Assembly (NCBI GenBank): GCA_029850515.1
Contig: JARCRW010000013.1
Coordinates: forward strand, 1-43,215
Direction of reading: 5' to 3'
Source: Nitrosotalea sp.
Lineage (GTDB): Archaea > Thermoproteota > Nitrososphaeria > Nitrososphaerales > Nitrosopumilaceae
Length of the DNA: 43,215 nucleotides
This document shows positions 41,106 through 43,215 of this stretch, piece after piece. The translations under genes were made by a program, and so were the position numbers. Under the pieces are notes generated by a model, which saw only the letters and a list, made by a program, of their open reading frames with translations, made no database searches and was not told where the DNA came from. Every line of letters begins with the position of its first letter. Position 1 is the first letter of the stretch.

Positions 41106-41663
41106 TTGGAGAAGAAAATTTTTGTCGTTGTTGCAGCAGTAGTTATTGTTGCAATACTTGGTCTAGTCGTAATTCTACCAAGCTCAGGAATTCTCAAAAA
41201 CATGTTTACTCCAAATGCAAATATGCCGTCTGCATTGACATCTGTAATGACTGAGGTGAAACCTATTGATATCCAATATAATGGATCGTCTCTAACATCA
41301 GTTGGAAGCAGAAATGCAGTGTTAGAAACAAAATTCAATCTAACAAATCCAAATGACAATACTCTGATAGTTGAGATGGTAAGCTATGACATTTATGCAA
41401 ATGGCATCGTCATTGGTCACGGTCAATATGGAGAGCGATATGAGGGAAGCTGGGAGAGCTCGTCCTATCTGCCACTTACACAACACAATTCTGAAATCAT
41501 CTCTGTCGACACAAAATTGCTCAATGACGGAAATAATCCGGAGGTCTGGTCTGCATTACAGAATCATGCTGTACAGTTTAGGTTTACGGGAACTGCATAT
41601 TATTCTACACACTCTGCTTTCTCAGGCCAGAGCTATACTAAAGACTTTAATTTCTCGCAATAG
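41106..41663 (+). CDS. Membrane-anchored LEA14-like protein, copy 3
   Basis: The 185-aa protein has one N-terminal membrane helix (residues 3-24) and a single LEA type 2-like beta-sandwich: NLTNPNDNTLIVEMVSYDIY (about residues 79-98), then YANGIVIGHGQYG, a turn and a last strand near VQFRFTGTAYYST. It shares the N-P turn and YANG(K/I)V(L/I)G pattern with copy 2. The first codon is TTG at 41106. The soluble domain is predicted to be extracellular. Function unknown. Confidence 0.7.
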   Translation: MEKKIFVVVAAVVIVAILGLVVILPSSGILKNMFTPNANMPSALTSVMTEVKPIDIQYNGSSLTSVGSRNAVLETKFNLTNPNDNTLIVEMVSYDIYANGIVIGHGQYGERYEGSWESSSYLPLTQHNSEIISVDTKLLNDGNNPEVWSALQNHAVQFRFTGTAYYSTHSAFSGQSYTKDFNFSQ

Positions 41664-41666
41664 CTT

Positions 41667-42236
41667 TTAGTGTTTTGCAGGATTGTACCTTGATCGAATG
41701 AATTTTACAAGATAAACAAAACCCAATATTATCCACGCAAGTATCATTGCACCCCATGCAAGAACCACAATCTTTGGTATGCTGAGATTAAACTGGTATA
41801 CATAGTGGAGATATTCTGATGGGATTATCTTGTCTAGTTGGTATATTGGTAAAAAGTATGGATTTAGATCCTTTATGTCAATTATAGATTTTCTGGCAAG
41901 CGCTGTGATTACGGCATGCCATCCAAAGAATAATGTCACAAAGAAAAATATGGCCTTTCTACCAACTGGTTTCCTATATCCTCGTTTTTCAAATTTTTCT
42001 AGTCTCTTATTGACTCTGGCAAGTTCTGTCTTTAATTCTTCAACAGATTTCTGCTCTCCCGTTTTCCTCTTTGAGGACCCAAGATATGTTGCTATGAGTG
42101 AATCAAGATATTTTTTATCAGAATTGTAAATCGTCTTGCCATCCTGTAGGGCTCCTAGGATATAGCTTAGTCTCCCAGTATCTCCCTTTTTAGCATCTAT
42201 CAAATGTATCACATAATCAATTAGTTCATCTACCAT
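41667..42236 (-). CDS. Unknown two-helix membrane protein with coiled coil
   Basis: The 189-aa protein has an N-terminal soluble helical module (residues 1-50: ELIDYVIHLIDAKKGDTGRL, then a G-x-x-L-x-x-G-K pattern and a tail SDKKYLDSLIA), a coiled coil (about 60-85: ELKTELARVNKRLEKFEKRG), and two membrane helices (about 95-113 and 153-175). Both ends are predicted to be cytoplasmic. I do not recognise the family; the N-terminal module may recur in other archaeal membrane proteins. It is convergent to copy 3 of the LEA14-like genes with 3 bp between them. Confidence 0.6.
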   Translation of the reverse strand: MVDELIDYVIHLIDAKKGDTGRLSYILGALQDGKTIYNSDKKYLDSLIATYLGSSKRKTGEQKSVEELKTELARVNKRLEKFEKRGYRKPVGRKAIFFFVTLFFGWHAVITALARKSIIDIKDLNPYFLPIYQLDKIIPSEYLHYVYQFNLSIPKIVVLAWGAMILAWIILGFVYLVKFIRSRYNPAKH

Positions 42237-42346
42237 ACATCATCATGTTCCAATATGACATGACTTGCCAAAAGTGGCTTTAGATGACATTATCAATATT
42301 ATCAAGCTCTTTTGGAAAGGGATTTTAATTATTACTGAGAATGTTC

Positions 42347-43027
42347 TTAGCCTATCTTCTTAAAAAAACTCATGATTGGTTCTCTATCAGAATTTGAAAG
42401 AGACGAAAATCCCTCCAATAATTCCATTTGAACGTGTATTGCTTCATTGACTGCCTTTTTGATATAGTCTGAATTGAACGGAACAAGTCTGTCAATTGTT
42501 CCCTCACTATACGATTCGATGTATTTTCTCAGCAATAATAAAACAAAATTTGGCGCAACATCAAGCAATGTCATAATTGCCTTTCTCAGGTCTTTTTCTT
42601 TTATATTGGTCTCTTTTTCAAAAAAGTCATTCATGATACGAATTCGTTCCTTTCCGGTATCAGATACAGAAGCTGCAACAAGCAAACCACTGTCAGTCAA
42701 TTGGTAGTATGGAACCCCTTGCTCTTGGAGTGCCTTTGGACCGCGCTTTATTGGCAATCTTCCGGCCTCTTTTACCAATTCTAAAGGAAGGAGGATCTCA
42801 TCTAGATCTCTAAAAATTCCGGAGTAGATGTTCTGCCAAGTGGTACCATTTTGTTCTGCGAGCTTGTGTGCAATAGCAGTACGAGTCTTTCTTGTGGGCA
42901 AAGTCTCAGATGCAAGATGAATAATAATTCCACGCTGGCGCATCGCCTCACCGGTAAACTCCTTATTTTTTGTCTTGAATGTTTGAAAAACTGATAGCTT
43001 TGGGATCTGCTTTTTTGTTTTAGTCAT
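42347..43027 (-). CDS. Probable winged-helix DNA-binding protein, unknown family
   Basis: The 226-aa protein is mostly helical. Residues 45-130 have the pattern of a winged helix: a helix RTAIAHKLAEQNG, a second helix TTWQNIYSGIFRDLDEILLPL, a strand-turn (EQGVPYYQLTDSG) and a helix. The PYYQLTDSG segment resembles the wing and the last helix of MarR or ArsR-type regulators, in which a conserved Y-x-L-T-x-x-G occurs. The last 80 residues are helical with no motif. A TATA box and a long inverted repeat lie upstream. I infer a transcription regulator. Confidence 0.6.
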   Translation of the reverse strand: MTKTKKQIPKLSVFQTFKTKNKEFTGEAMRQRGIIIHLASETLPTRKTRTAIAHKLAEQNGTTWQNIYSGIFRDLDEILLPLELVKEAGRLPIKRGPKALQEQGVPYYQLTDSGLLVAASVSDTGKERIRIMNDFFEKETNIKEKDLRKAIMTLLDVAPNFVLLLLRKYIESYSEGTIDRLVPFNSDYIKKAVNEAIHVQMELLEGFSSLSNSDREPIMSFFKKIG

Positions 43028-43033
43028 CTTTGT

Positions 43034-43105
43034 TCACAAAATGATTCTTGTATGGTAAAATGACTCTCTTTTATAGTCTGATAATCTAAAATATTCATTT
43101 TGTGA
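43034..43105. promoter_or_regulatory. 11-bp inverted repeat flanking the promoter of the 42347-43027 gene
   Basis: TCACAAAATGA (43034-43044) and TCATTTTGTGA (43095-43105) are perfect inverted copies. Between them lies the minus-strand TATA box CTATAAAA (43069-43076). One arm lies near or just after the expected transcription start and the other upstream of the TATA box, a plausible layout for autoregulation. Confidence 0.5.
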
Positions 43106-43215
43106 TATTATCATATTTTCCCACGATATAAGAATTTGTGACATGTGATTGCAACAAATTATTTTTCTTCAAATATAATAGACTAATCTGAAAACTCCTT
43201 TGTATTTTCTATATT

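Noticed and set aside
1-43215. CRISPR array, insertion sequence, integrase or attachment site
   Set aside because: No regularly spaced repeats, transposase motifs or direct repeats flanking the tRNA genes were seen; both tRNAs lack adjacent integrases.

Overview
The window is chromosomal DNA from an ammonia-oxidising-type archaeon of the Nitrososphaerota (Thaumarchaeota), most likely a Nitrosopumilales-like lineage. The basis is gene content: sn-glycerol-1-phosphate dehydrogenase (archaeal lipids), an archaeal proteasome beta subunit, the KH-CPSF termination nuclease, archaeal NMN adenylyltransferase and UMP kinase, the archaeal pantoate-kinase route to CoA, and cobalamin genes including BluB. 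Other support is low GC, very short spacers, TATA boxes about 24-30 nt before start codons (leaderless mRNAs) and many TTG/GTG starts. No amo gene, rRNA, CRISPR array, insertion sequence or prophage was seen. Species-level placement is not possible from sequence reading alone.

Layout. 1-8.6 kb: tail of aspartate kinase, a duplicated secreted protein, CbiH/CobJ with a flavin/F420 oxidoreductase, tyrosyl-tRNA synthetase, a four-helix membrane protein, a DegT aminotransferase overlapping a stand-alone MtrA-like (corrinoid-domain) protein, a dUTPase/MazG-like protein, a PfkB kinase and a LEA14-like protein. 8.7-15.2 kb: small proteins (two cysteine-rich, one only 39 aa), cyclophilin with a membrane-anchored surface protein, tRNA-Arg(CCU) with a probable 18-nt D-loop intron, BluB, tRNA-Val(GAC), a PPOX-type flavoprotein, a second LEA14-like protein and a CopD-like membrane protein. 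15.1-25.9 kb: RtcA, NadM, class V aminotransferase, FKBP, G1P dehydrogenase divergent from PsmB, the aCPSF1/FttA nuclease, a minimal SepF, an MnmA-like thiolase, an M24 peptidase and a NiCoT nickel/cobalt permease with an 18-bp palindrome upstream.

25.9-31.1 kb: a tightly overlapping CoA operon (pantoate kinase, phosphopantothenate synthetase, PanB, CoaBC) divergent from an AbrB-PhoU regulator, then a Nudix hydrolase. 31.1-38.1 kb: a double-module Lrp regulator divergent from an ABC permease/ATPase/surface-protein operon, a small membrane protein and an ABC1/UbiB-family kinase that appears to start at AUU, then a small heat-shock protein. 38.2-43.2 kb: a nucleotide operon (thymidylate kinase with unusual active-site residues, HD dNTPase-like protein, UMP kinase), an unknown small protein, a third LEA14-like protein, a coiled-coil membrane protein and a probable DNA-binding protein with an inverted repeat around its promoter.

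How the genes connect. Three themes recur: cobalamin (CbiH, BluB, NiCoT and a possible corrinoid-binding MtrA homologue); cofactor and nucleotide supply (CoA operon, NadM, thymidylate kinase/HD/UMP kinase, dUTPase-like); and envelope or extracellular proteins with one or two membrane anchors and no recognised function. The best candidates for undescribed biology are the MtrA-like protein coupled to a sugar aminotransferase, the ABC/surface-protein/UbiB cluster with its AUU start, and the small cysteine-rich proteins. Functional statements rest on motif recognition, not on database searches.
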